Below, piece after piece: positions 1 through 5,806 of a stretch of DNA of 6,699 bases (position 1 is its first letter; each line of letters opens with the position of its first letter). The stretch comes from Planctomycetota bacterium (GTDB lineage: Bacteria; Planctomycetota; UBA11346). Location of the stretch: NCBI GenBank assembly GCA_024641365.1, contig JAHEDF010000216.1, positions 1 to 6,699 on the forward strand. Reading direction: 5' to 3'. Both the position numbers and the translations under genes were made by a program. The notes beneath the pieces are model-generated. The model did no database searches, was not told where the DNA came from, and saw only the letters and a program-made list of their open reading frames with translations.

Positions 1-111
1 CTAAGGCGGAAATCCTGTGGTTATTGAAAAAAGCACAGCTTTCCTCTTCGGTTCTCTGGTTCTCCATGTTAATCTGTTGCCATTACGGATGATTTGAGGC
101 GCAATTAGTAT
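1..111 (-). repeat. Interspersed palindromic repeat, copy 1 (partial, cut by window edge)
   Basis: The reverse complement of this stretch matches 4859-4970 almost perfectly. By eye there are three substitutions (at 2, 7 and 102) and one length change in a homopolymer (six A here against seven T in the other copy) over about 111 bases, or roughly 96% identity. The match stops abruptly at 111, the same point where the other copy has its terminal inverted repeat, so 111 is probably a true element end. The rest of the element (about 70 bases by comparison with copy 2) would lie to the left of the window. It begins 10 bases after the trhO stop codon, so any trhO read-through transcript would run into it. 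No open reading frame in it looks real. Confidence 0.88.
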
Positions 112-121
112 GACTTACTGC

Positions 122-871
122 TTATGCGCGGCGGGGATCGTAAATAGTACGCGCGGCAGGTTGCATATTAGCATCAACCGTACCACGCCCATCAAATACA
201 TAACATGTTCCTTGCCAAGCGTTATTTTTATTCTGGGTTTTTTCTAAATAATCTAAAATCCCACCTTCTAAGTGGAACACTTGTTTAAATCCACGTTGTT
301 TCAATAACGCTGTCGCCTTTTCACAGCGTATGCCACCGGTGCAAAACATTGCGACAGGTTGATCAGGTGAGATATGTTCTTGTTGTGCCATCCAATCTGG
401 AAATTGACGGAAATTTTTTATATTTGGATTTATTGCCCCAACAAAAGTACCTTCACCCACCTCTTGAACATTCCGCGTATCTATGAGCACAACATCTTCA
501 CGGGCAATGAGTGCATCCCATTCTTCAGGTGGCACATACGTACCTGTGTGGCCTGCAATTGGCAGGTCGCGCATGCCCATCGTGACAATTTCTTTTTTAC
601 GTTTTATCAACATACGTTTAAAAGGAAGCTCATCACAGTAACTAATTTTCCAACGCATATTCGCTAATTCAGGAATCGTATCAAAAAAATCATGTAAGGC
701 CGTTATACCGTCGGTTGGTCCAGCGATGGTGCCATTGATCCCTTCATTCGCGAGCAGCAGGGTCCCATAAATTTTTAATTCAAAACAACGTGCTAATAAT
801 TTATCACGCAGGGCTTCTCGATCTATGATCGGGACGAAACGATATAAGGCAGCAACGGCAATCTGTGGCAT
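122..871 (-). CDS. trhO: tRNA uridine(34) hydroxylase, rhodanese-related (TrhO/YceA)
   Basis: This 249-residue protein belongs to the TrhO (YceA) family, which makes 5-hydroxyuridine at wobble position 34 of certain tRNAs in the cytoplasm, independently of prephenate. The N-terminal part (about 1-95) has the family sequence LLLANEGINGTIAG at 38-51. The C-terminal rhodanese domain (about 115-212) has DTRN at 131-134, GTFVGAINPN at 141-150 and the active-site loop FCTGGIRCEKA at 176-186, with the presumed catalytic Cys177 and a second Cys183. The length is within the shorter range of the family; E. coli YceA is longer at both ends. The ATG at 871-869 is the only in-frame start after the upstream TGA, but the bases before it (CCGCGCCCC) contain no Shine-Dalgarno sequence, so initiation is atypical or the message is leaderless. 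Stop TAA is at 124-122. The gene lies downstream of the Sel1-C39 gene on the same strand with a 196-base gap, so it probably has its own promoter. Function is inferred from family motifs. Confidence 0.93.
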   Translation of the reverse strand: MPQIAVAALYRFVPIIDREALRDKLLARCFELKIYGTLLLANEGINGTIAGPTDGITALHDFFDTIPELANMRWKISYCDELPFKRMLIKRKKEIVTMGMRDLPIAGHTGTYVPPEEWDALIAREDVVLIDTRNVQEVGEGTFVGAINPNIKNFRQFPDWMAQQEHISPDQPVAMFCTGGIRCEKATALLKQRGFKQVFHLEGGILDYLEKTQNKNNAWQGTCYVFDGRGTVDANMQPAARTIYDPRRA

Positions 872-1067
872 GGGGCGCGGATTGTGGCGAAAAAATCACC
901 AGCTCAAGCCGTGGTTTGCGTAGCCTTCGCTGACAAAAAAGTGCATTTCCCACTCATTACCACTACTTTTAACTGTCACGCTCTGCTACGACCGCACGAG
1001 CTGATCCGCCTCTCTAATAATTGGGCATCGAATTTGAACCAAGGTGGCGGACTGGGATCTGCCAACG
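872..1067. other. Intergenic region between trhO and the Sel1-C39 gene
   Basis: This 196-base gap must hold the end of the Sel1-C39 transcript and probably the trhO promoter. I see no convincing terminator. A weak inverted pair (1046-1051 with 1058-1063, six-base loop, one mismatch) has no T tract. An A/T hairpin, ATTGTT-TAAT-AACAAT at 1070-1085, overlaps the end of the Sel1-C39 coding region but is too weak to call. On the minus strand a TTGTCA hexamer occurs near 940-935, but no good -10 box follows at the right distance. A 64-codon frame on the plus strand here has no ribosome site and no recognisable product, so I do not annotate it. Confidence 0.5.
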
Positions 1068-2342
1068 CTATTGTTTAATAACAATGAGCGGTCTCGCAAA
1101 TTGGCCCTTAGCGACGGCAGCGTAGTAATTTGAGTTCCATACTTTTTTCAAGTCAGCTGCGGTAATTAATTGAAGGCCTGGGGAACCAATGGCGGGATTA
1201 CGTAAAATATAATAATCATCTGAAGCGATATAGCCGACGATGGCCAAGCTATGACCTGCTTCGCCATTCGTGTATTGTGGGCCATAATATTTAAAATCGA
1301 TAACACACGGACGGCCAGCATCTAATTCAGAGCGCAAAAATTTTGTGCCATCAATAAATCCTTGGTCATCTGGGGAAAACGTCACTAATTCCCAATTGAG
1401 TTTTAATTTATTACCCGCGGCTACTAAGTCGCTCCAATCCGTGCCGGTTCCAATGGGACCGCGACAGAGTCTTTTGAAATCCCATGCGCCAATCGAGTTT
1501 CCTTGAAATCGAGCCAGCATAGTTGCTGAACTGGCACCACAGTTATTCCAACCTTGATGCACATGCTGACTTTCTATGTAAGCATATGCACCTTCTTTCT
1601 GCTTCAGCCGATATGGGATTAAATATAATAAATCTGCTGCTTGCTGTGCATCAGAGCTATTTGTCGGATTTACTGGATGTTCAGCTGGTCCGCCACGACG
1701 CATTTTTGCGGCCTTCGTCCAAATTTCTTTCGCCTCCTCAACCTTTCCTTCCTGAAAATATAGCTCTCCCAAAATAACTAATCCTGTTACGTAGTCCGCA
1801 TCAGCTGCAATCTGCGCTAACCGCCGTGCTTCTGCCGGATCTGCGGGAATTCCTTCACCAGATAAATACACCATGGCGGCTTCAACCGCTGCTTTTGCAT
1901 TTCCTTTTCTCGCCGCCAGCCCCCATGCCTTAAGTGCCTTGGGAATATCTTGTGTTATTCCACGTCCAGAAAAATAACAGTCGCCAAGATTTTTCGCTGC
2001 TTGTTCGGATTCCTGTGCTGCAGCGTGAAAATAACCAAAAGCCACTTTTTCATTCATTTCTACACCACGGCCAGTTAAATAGGCGTAACCAACAAAATCC
2101 ATAGCGGCGGTATTTCCTTGGTCAGCACTCTTATGAGCCCATTGTAAGGCCAACGCCAAATCGCGTTCCCCCTTTTTTCCATCACGATAATGATAAGCTA
2201 ATGATAATTGTTTTTCTGCATCTCCTTGCATTGCGTCTTTCATTAATGCATTGAGCTCATGACTGTCCTCTGCAAAAGTGACATGTCCCATGAGTAGTGC
2301 CAGTAAACAAAAACACGCGTTTATATATTTAGTCATCAACAT
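1068..2342 (-). CDS. Secreted Sel1-repeat protein with C-terminal C39/papain-like cysteine protease domain
   Basis: This 424-residue protein starts with a signal peptide: Lys5, a hydrophobic run around 8-22, and a likely cut after VTFA at 24. It has no lipobox. Residues about 41-212 form four to five Sel1-like (TPR-type) helical repeats, with landmark sequences such as YAYLTGRGVEMNEKVAFGYF (87-106), CYFSGRGITQDIPKAL (122-137) and MVYLSGEGIPADPAEAR (157-173). After a linker, residues about 255-415 form a C39-like peptidase domain. Gln263 and Cys268 in QGWNNCGASS would supply the oxyanion and nucleophile residues, and His364 lies in GHSLAIVGY. Asn382 in RNPAIG takes the place where bacteriocin-type C39 enzymes carry Asp, as in papain. 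AAGGA lies 11 bases before the first ATG; a second ATG is at codon 3. Stop is TAG. Expected location is periplasm or cell surface, with the repeats as protein-binding scaffold and the domain cleaving peptide or isopeptide bonds; the substrate is unknown. It is divergent from the DUF6288-type gene. Confidence 0.82.
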   Translation of the reverse strand: MLMTKYINACFCLLALLMGHVTFAEDSHELNALMKDAMQGDAEKQLSLAYHYRDGKKGERDLALALQWAHKSADQGNTAAMDFVGYAYLTGRGVEMNEKVAFGYFHAAAQESEQAAKNLGDCYFSGRGITQDIPKALKAWGLAARKGNAKAAVEAAMVYLSGEGIPADPAEARRLAQIAADADYVTGLVILGELYFQEGKVEEAKEIWTKAAKMRRGGPAEHPVNPTNSSDAQQAADLLYLIPYRLKQKEGAYAYIESQHVHQGWNNCGASSATMLARFQGNSIGAWDFKRLCRGPIGTGTDWSDLVAAGNKLKLNWELVTFSPDDQGFIDGTKFLRSELDAGRPCVIDFKYYGPQYTNGEAGHSLAIVGYIASDDYYILRNPAIGSPGLQLITAADLKKVWNSNYYAAVAKGQFARPLIVIKQ

Positions 2343-2611
2343 TGCAAAGTTGGTCCTTAATATTTGCTTTATTTAAGATACGGCATTTATCTTTTTACGT
2401 TGCTTAGAATATCTGCCCTCAGGTTAACGCCAAAAGGCAATAAATCTTTCCGGTTTTTAATGCTGCCACGATAAATTTGGACAAATTGTTTCTTTTTTAG
2501 GACGTTATGTGCTGGCATTCTTAAATACCCATACATGATTTATAGTGAAAGATCATATATTAACCATCGTCCCCCTCCAAAAATTAAATACGCAGAAAGT
2601 ATTTGACAAAT
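2343..2611. promoter_or_regulatory. Divergent intergenic region with promoters for two exported proteins
   Basis: These 269 bases separate the starts of the Sel1-C39 gene (leftward) and the DUF6288-type gene (rightward), so both promoters must lie here unless they are further inside the genes. The region is A/T rich with many T runs. TATAGT at 2541-2546 could be a -10 box for the rightward gene, but no good -35 box lies 16-18 bases upstream of it. A short inverted pair, GCC-AAAA-GGC, occurs near 2429-2438. A C-rich run (CCCCCTCC, 2571-2578) lies shortly before the rightward gene. I cannot assign an operator, riboswitch or named regulator. Function is inferred from gene orientation only. Confidence 0.45.
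2594..2599 (+). promoter_or_regulatory. Weak ribosome binding site that bears on the start choice
   Basis: AGAAAG is the only purine-rich candidate before the DUF6288-type gene. It sits three bases before an in-frame TTG (2603), which is too close, and twelve bases before the ATG at 2612, which is long but workable. This favours ATG 2612. The signal peptide is intact from either start, so the choice does not change the predicted mature protein. Confidence 0.4.
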
Positions 2612-4660
2612 ATGGTACATTTCAAATGCCTTGTACTGGTAATGCTGCAAGTGGTCGTATTGAATTCATTAACAAACTTATTACCAGCGGTCCAAGCACA
2701 GAATAATGATATCCCGCTCGTTGATGAGTCTAGCAATAATAAACTCATTGCCCTGGGTATAATTGGCGTTCGTGTCGAAACAGATCACCGTCTCGATAAA
2801 AGCGCAGAAAGCCATAGCAATTCCGGTATAGTGAAATTCATCTACAAGGGATCGCTCGCAGATGGGCGTCTCGCAATTAACGATGTTATCGTTGGCGTAA
2901 ACGGCGAATCATTTAAAAAAGACTTTAGTAAAAGAATGGCAGCTGCTATTGATTGGTCCGAAGGAAATACAGGGAAATTACAATTATCAATTACACGTAA
3001 TAATAAACCCTTAGATGTCACGTTTGAAATTCCCCTAATTGGCAGTTTCAGCAAAACGTATCCCTATAACTGCAAAAAATCTGACTTTATTCTTGAATCT
3101 GCATGCGATTGGCTCGTGCGACATCAAAATGCCGAGGGGCGATTAGATAATGGCGGTTATATAGTAAATAGTGCCATCGCAGGACTTGCCTTACTCGGCA
3201 GTGGCAATCCAAAATACACAAAGTCTATTCAACTACTCGCACAAACATTAATTAGTAAATTCGATGCCGGACTGGGAGAACCAGGGCAATCACTTATTAC
3301 GTGGCAAGTCAATTATGGGGCGATTTTTCTCGCTGAATATTTTCTTGCTACAGGTGATAGCCGAGTTCTCCCAACATTAGCAATTTTAAACAAGCGATTA
3401 AAATTACTTCAGTTTATTTACATGCCGCAAACATCTAAAAAAGATTTTGAAGCTAAAAACCAACCTATCGCGCCATTTTGGTTTGGGCATGGCATGCCGC
3501 AAAAAACTGACGGATATGCCGCGTTAGGAGTTAATGTCGCTAACGCCTTACTGTCGTGGGAATTGTTGTCGCAATGCGGAATTCCAATTGACCGCGACAA
3601 CTATAACAAAACCAGAGACTATGTCGAAGTTGCAGGCCCACGAGGCGAAATGCCATATGCATCAGCGCCCAAACAGCGCGGTGGGGATGGCGATGCTTTT
3701 GGCAGAACTGGTGTACTGTCATTATCGTATTATTTATGTGCCGATCGTCCTGAGTATAGCAATAAAATTAATGAGTCGTTACGGCGCATCCAAAAAGATA
3801 ATTATTTTACGTCTCATGCCAGTTCCGATTTAGGAAAAATGTGGGGGACACTTGGCATAGCTGCTTTAGACGCTGCTTTATTGCATGAGTCTATGAATGA
3901 AAACAAATTTTCCTACAGCCTAATCCGCCTCAGCGATGGAAGCTTTACGGCAAATCCTGAGATGCATTTTCAAAATGGTGGTACGAATATTGATTTTGAA
4001 AAAAATTATGGGAGAGCTTGGACGACTGCATGCAATGCGCTCATTTTTGCGCTTAGCCAAAAGAAGTTGCGAATTACTGGTTCAAATGGCATTCCTGGTT
4101 TTGATGTAGAAAACCTTAAATCAAGAAATGTACTGAAATTGGCCGAGTATGGTCGACTCGGCAAATATGGCGACGCCGCCAAGTTAGCAAAAAAAATAAT
4201 AAGCGATGAGAAGGCCAGTGAATCAGAGATAGCGACCGCAAAATTTGTATCTGATTATATTACCAACAAAACCAAACCCACCGTCAAGGAATTAGATGCC
4301 ATTAAATCAAGCCGTGACTTTTATACTTTAAAACAACGTGTTGCGGAAATCAAAAGAACCTACGAAGGCGTTGAGATATTTGACACTTTAAATGCTACTA
4401 TAGATGAGGAACTAAAAAACGTAGATGTTCGCAAAGAGTTATTAGTTGGCGCAAAATATTACGCCTTAGCTGATACCTGGTACAAAACAGCACCGGACCA
4501 ACGCTTAAAATATAAAGAGAAATACATTTCAAATCTTGAAAAATTTGCTGACCGAAATGAAGATTCAATCTATGGTAAAGCTGCACGTTCTGCCATCACG
4601 GCACTGAATACCGATAACTTTTCAGCTGATCCTTTTAGATACCATTTTGAAACCAAATAA
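2612..4660 (+). CDS. Secreted PDZ- and DUF6288-type alpha/alpha-toroid protein
   Basis: From ATG 2612 the product has 682 residues; an in-frame TTG at 2603 would add three. Numbering here is from the TTG. A signal peptide covers about 1-32 (hydrophobic core VLVMLQVVVL, likely cut after AVQA). A PDZ domain follows at about 48-145: SLADGRLAINDVIVGVNGESF (84-104, written here as its parts GSLADG and NDVIVGVNG) is the usual hydrophobic groove region. Residues about 146-495 match my knowledge of the DUF6288 family: GSFSKTYPYNCKKS (147-160), helix pairs with ALLGSG (196-201), WQVNYGAIFLAEYFLATGDS (234-253), GGDGDAFGRTGV (360-371), a DGSF motif at 445-448, and a closing KKLRITG (487-493). The layout suggests an alpha/alpha toroid like terpene cyclases or glycan-acting enzymes. 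The tail (500-685) is charged and helical. Function and substrate are not known to me; a periplasmic or surface role is inferred. It is divergent from the Sel1-C39 gene, and a palindrome begins four bases after the stop. Confidence 0.82.
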   Translation: MVHFKCLVLVMLQVVVLNSLTNLLPAVQAQNNDIPLVDESSNNKLIALGIIGVRVETDHRLDKSAESHSNSGIVKFIYKGSLADGRLAINDVIVGVNGESFKKDFSKRMAAAIDWSEGNTGKLQLSITRNNKPLDVTFEIPLIGSFSKTYPYNCKKSDFILESACDWLVRHQNAEGRLDNGGYIVNSAIAGLALLGSGNPKYTKSIQLLAQTLISKFDAGLGEPGQSLITWQVNYGAIFLAEYFLATGDSRVLPTLAILNKRLKLLQFIYMPQTSKKDFEAKNQPIAPFWFGHGMPQKTDGYAALGVNVANALLSWELLSQCGIPIDRDNYNKTRDYVEVAGPRGEMPYASAPKQRGGDGDAFGRTGVLSLSYYLCADRPEYSNKINESLRRIQKDNYFTSHASSDLGKMWGTLGIAALDAALLHESMNENKFSYSLIRLSDGSFTANPEMHFQNGGTNIDFEKNYGRAWTTACNALIFALSQKKLRITGSNGIPGFDVENLKSRNVLKLAEYGRLGKYGDAAKLAKKIISDEKASESEIATAKFVSDYITNKTKPTVKELDAIKSSRDFYTLKQRVAEIKRTYEGVEIFDTLNATIDEELKNVDVRKELLVGAKYYALADTWYKTAPDQRLKYKEKYISNLEKFADRNEDSIYGKAARSAITALNTDNFSADPFRYHFETK

Positions 4661-4664
4661 ACCT

Positions 4665-4768
4665 AAAATCGGCAATTGCACCCCATCTGCTGCGTTGCCT
4701 CATCCTCACATAGCGCTGCTATGCTTCGTCTTCGGACGCCTTGCATATGGGGTACTCTTGCCGGTTTT
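4665..4768. repeat. 104-bp imperfect palindrome (REP/MITE-like), possible terminator
   Basis: The outer arms 4665-4686 and 4747-4768 are complementary at 18 of 22 positions; the shared parts are AAAA-CGGCAA and ACCCCAT. The centre contains a short perfect hairpin, CATAGC-GCT-GCTATG (4709-4723). Two flanking segments, TGCCTCATCCTC and TGCTTCGTCTTC, are similar to each other as direct repeats rather than as inverted arms. It starts four bases after the stop codon of the DUF6288-type gene. It may therefore end or stabilise that transcript, although the T run after it (GGTTTT) is short. Similar hairpins with TGCGTTGC and CGCCTTGCATATGGGG blocks are, as far as I recall, common between genes in several bacterial groups; that is memory, not a search. 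Confidence 0.72.
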
Positions 4769-4858
4769 GACATCACTATTTAGGTGACCTATTATTAAGA
4801 CTTAAACGTAATGCGCTAAATGATTTATAATAATATTTCATTTTCTAATGCCGTATTT

Positions 4859-5041
4859 ATACTAATTCCGCCTCAAATCATCCGTAATGGCAACAGATTA
4901 ACATGGAGAACCAGAGAACCGAAGAGGAAAGCTGTGCTTTTTTTCAATAACCACAGGATTTCCACCTTGGTATTTCTCCGTTTCTCCGGTCCTCCATGTA
5001 AGTGTCTTATTATTTAGGATATAGTGAGCCGGAATTGGTAT
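4859..5041 (+). repeat. 183-bp MITE-like nested palindromic element, copy 2 (complete)
   Basis: The ends form terminal inverted repeats: 4859-4875 (ATACTAATTCCGCCTCA) and 5025-5041 are complementary at 15 of 17 positions. Inside, 4901-4929 and 4971-4999 are complementary at 22 of 29 positions (outermost ACATGGAG with CTCCATGT). Further in, GGAAA-GCTGTG (4926-4936) faces CACAG-GATTTCC (4952-4963). The whole element can thus fold as one long imperfect stem around a T run and CAATAA. Its first 112 bases are repeated in inverted orientation at 1-111, with homology ending exactly at the terminal repeat. No transposase is encoded, and I see no clear target-site duplication. It is best described as a non-autonomous mobile element or an interspersed intergenic repeat. 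Confidence 0.75.
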
Positions 5042-5070
5042 TAGGATAAAAGGTCAATTGTCTTTAAATA

Positions 5071-5105
5071 AAAAAATAACGACACCGCTCAGCGGTGTCG
5101 TTATT
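5071..5105 (-). terminator. Strong intrinsic terminator of the prs-rplY operon
   Basis: The arms 5075-5088 (AATAACGACACCGC) and 5092-5105 are perfectly complementary over 14 bases around a three-base loop. On the minus strand the stem is followed by an uninterrupted T run (complement of 5071-5076) and then ATTT. It lies about 30 bases after the rplY stop codon, in the right orientation and place to end that transcript. The A run on the left and short T pair on the right mean it is mainly a leftward terminator, though the hairpin could also slow rightward transcripts coming from the convergent gene. Confidence 0.93.
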
Positions 5106-5135
5106 GCAATTAAATTTACATCAACAGTAAATTGC

Positions 5136-5783
5136 TTATTTCTTCGCTTCTGGAGCGGCAGCAGCAGGAGCTTTAGCGTCACCACCTTCAGTAGTGGCGG
5201 CGGTGGCAGCAGCTTGATCCGCAGCTTTCAAGCCACGAGGAATAACAATACTGAGTAATAATTGTTTAGCTGGGGTAATCATTTTCATACCGTCTGGCAA
5301 TGTAATGCTGCCAACGTTGAGTGATTGTTGCAGTTGCACTTCTGACATATCAACCGAAACGGAGTCAGGAATGTTATTTGCTTTGCATTGTACTTTAATG
5401 GTACGAGCGCGTAATTCGAGAATGCCGCCAGCTTTCAAACCAGGACATACGCGCACATCAGGGACGACAGCAACATCAACTTTAATGTCGCTCTTTTCAT
5501 CAACTGCAATCAGGTCGATATGTTTGATGCGATCGGTCAGTACATCCTTATCAACTTTTGCACGCAAAGCGGTGACTGGCTTACCATCAACCTCGACCTT
5601 GCATAAATGCACCACATTTTGGTTTAAGTGATTGGCAGATTTTTCGTCCATTTGCACATGCATACTTGGCTTGCCTGGGCAACTAATGGTGGTGGGAACG
5701 ATGCCTGCTTTACGCAAGTTAATCGCTGCATTACTGCCGAGCGCAGTACGAGCGTTTGCGGTATAGGTATGTATGCTACTCAT
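5136..5783 (-). CDS. rplY: 50S ribosomal protein L25, long Ctc/TL5 type
   Basis: This 215-residue protein is bL25 of the general-stress Ctc type, which binds 5S rRNA in the large ribosomal subunit. The N-terminal 5S-binding beta-barrel covers about 1-95, with the RxxLGxxxxxxLRKxGxVP core at 12-30 and HIDLIAV at 88-94. The C-terminal TL5 domain covers about 96-185: PGLKAGGILELRARTIKVQC (114-133), NIPDSVSVDMSEVQLQQSL (137-155) and LPDGMKMITP (162-171). An Ala/Gly-rich tail (about 187-215) ends in KK. Where most family members have PAVxYG after the LRxxGxiP core, this protein reads PTTISCPG, which is a real divergence. AGGAG (5793-5797) lies nine bases before the ATG. It is 23 bases downstream of prs, so both are probably cotranscribed, and a terminator follows it. 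Confidence 0.92.
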   Translation of the reverse strand: MSSIHTYTANARTALGSNAAINLRKAGIVPTTISCPGKPSMHVQMDEKSANHLNQNVVHLCKVEVDGKPVTALRAKVDKDVLTDRIKHIDLIAVDEKSDIKVDVAVVPDVRVCPGLKAGGILELRARTIKVQCKANNIPDSVSVDMSEVQLQQSLNVGSITLPDGMKMITPAKQLLLSIVIPRGLKAADQAAATAATTEGGDAKAPAAAAPEAKK

Positions 5784-5792
5784 AATCGGTGA

Positions 5793-5797
5793 CTCCT
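5793..5797 (-). promoter_or_regulatory. Ribosome binding site of rplY
   Basis: AGGAG on the minus strand, nine bases before the rplY ATG (5783-5781), is the clearest Shine-Dalgarno sequence in the window and fixes the start. It lies in the 23-base gap after the prs stop codon, close to a GCGC-CTGAA-GCGC inverted pair that overlaps the prs stop and might affect translational coupling; that last point is only a suggestion. Confidence 0.8.
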
Positions 5798-5806
5798 GAT
5801 GGCGCT

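Larger units (their letters stand above)
4661..5135. other. Gene-free intergenic block made of stacked palindromes
   Basis: This 475-base stretch lies between two convergent genes. It holds, in order, a 104-base imperfect palindrome (4665-4768), about 90 bases of A/T-rich sequence with no recognisable feature (4769-4858), a 183-base MITE-like element (4859-5041) and the rplY terminator (5075-5105). Short reading frames across it run through the repeats, have no ribosome sites and no recognisable products, so none is annotated. Confidence 0.8.

Noticed and set aside
374..667. Plus-strand frame opposite trhO
   Set aside because: It is an antisense shadow of a well-supported gene, with no motif of its own.
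1025..1045. tRNA T-loop-like sequence GGTTCAAATTC on the minus strand
   Set aside because: The flanking bases do not form a five-pair T stem, no acceptor or anticodon arm fits at the right distance, and there is no CCA end.
884..1078. A 64-codon plus-strand frame between trhO and the Sel1-C39 gene
   Set aside because: It has no ribosome site and no recognisable motif. It overlaps the 3' end of a real gene and occupies the region where the trhO promoter should be.
1540..2342. Bacteriocin exporter (C39 peptidase fused to ABC transporter)
   Set aside because: The C39-like domain is C-terminal to Sel1 repeats, there are no transporter membrane segments or ATPase motifs, and no small precursor peptide gene is visible nearby.
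4859..5041. CRISPR array or insertion sequence
   Set aside because: The repeats are not regularly spaced with unique spacers, and no transposase or cas gene is present in the window.
4820..5258. Short plus-strand frames at 4820-5017 and 5058-5258
   Set aside because: The first runs through the MITE-like repeat; the second spans the terminator and the antisense of rplY. Neither has family features.
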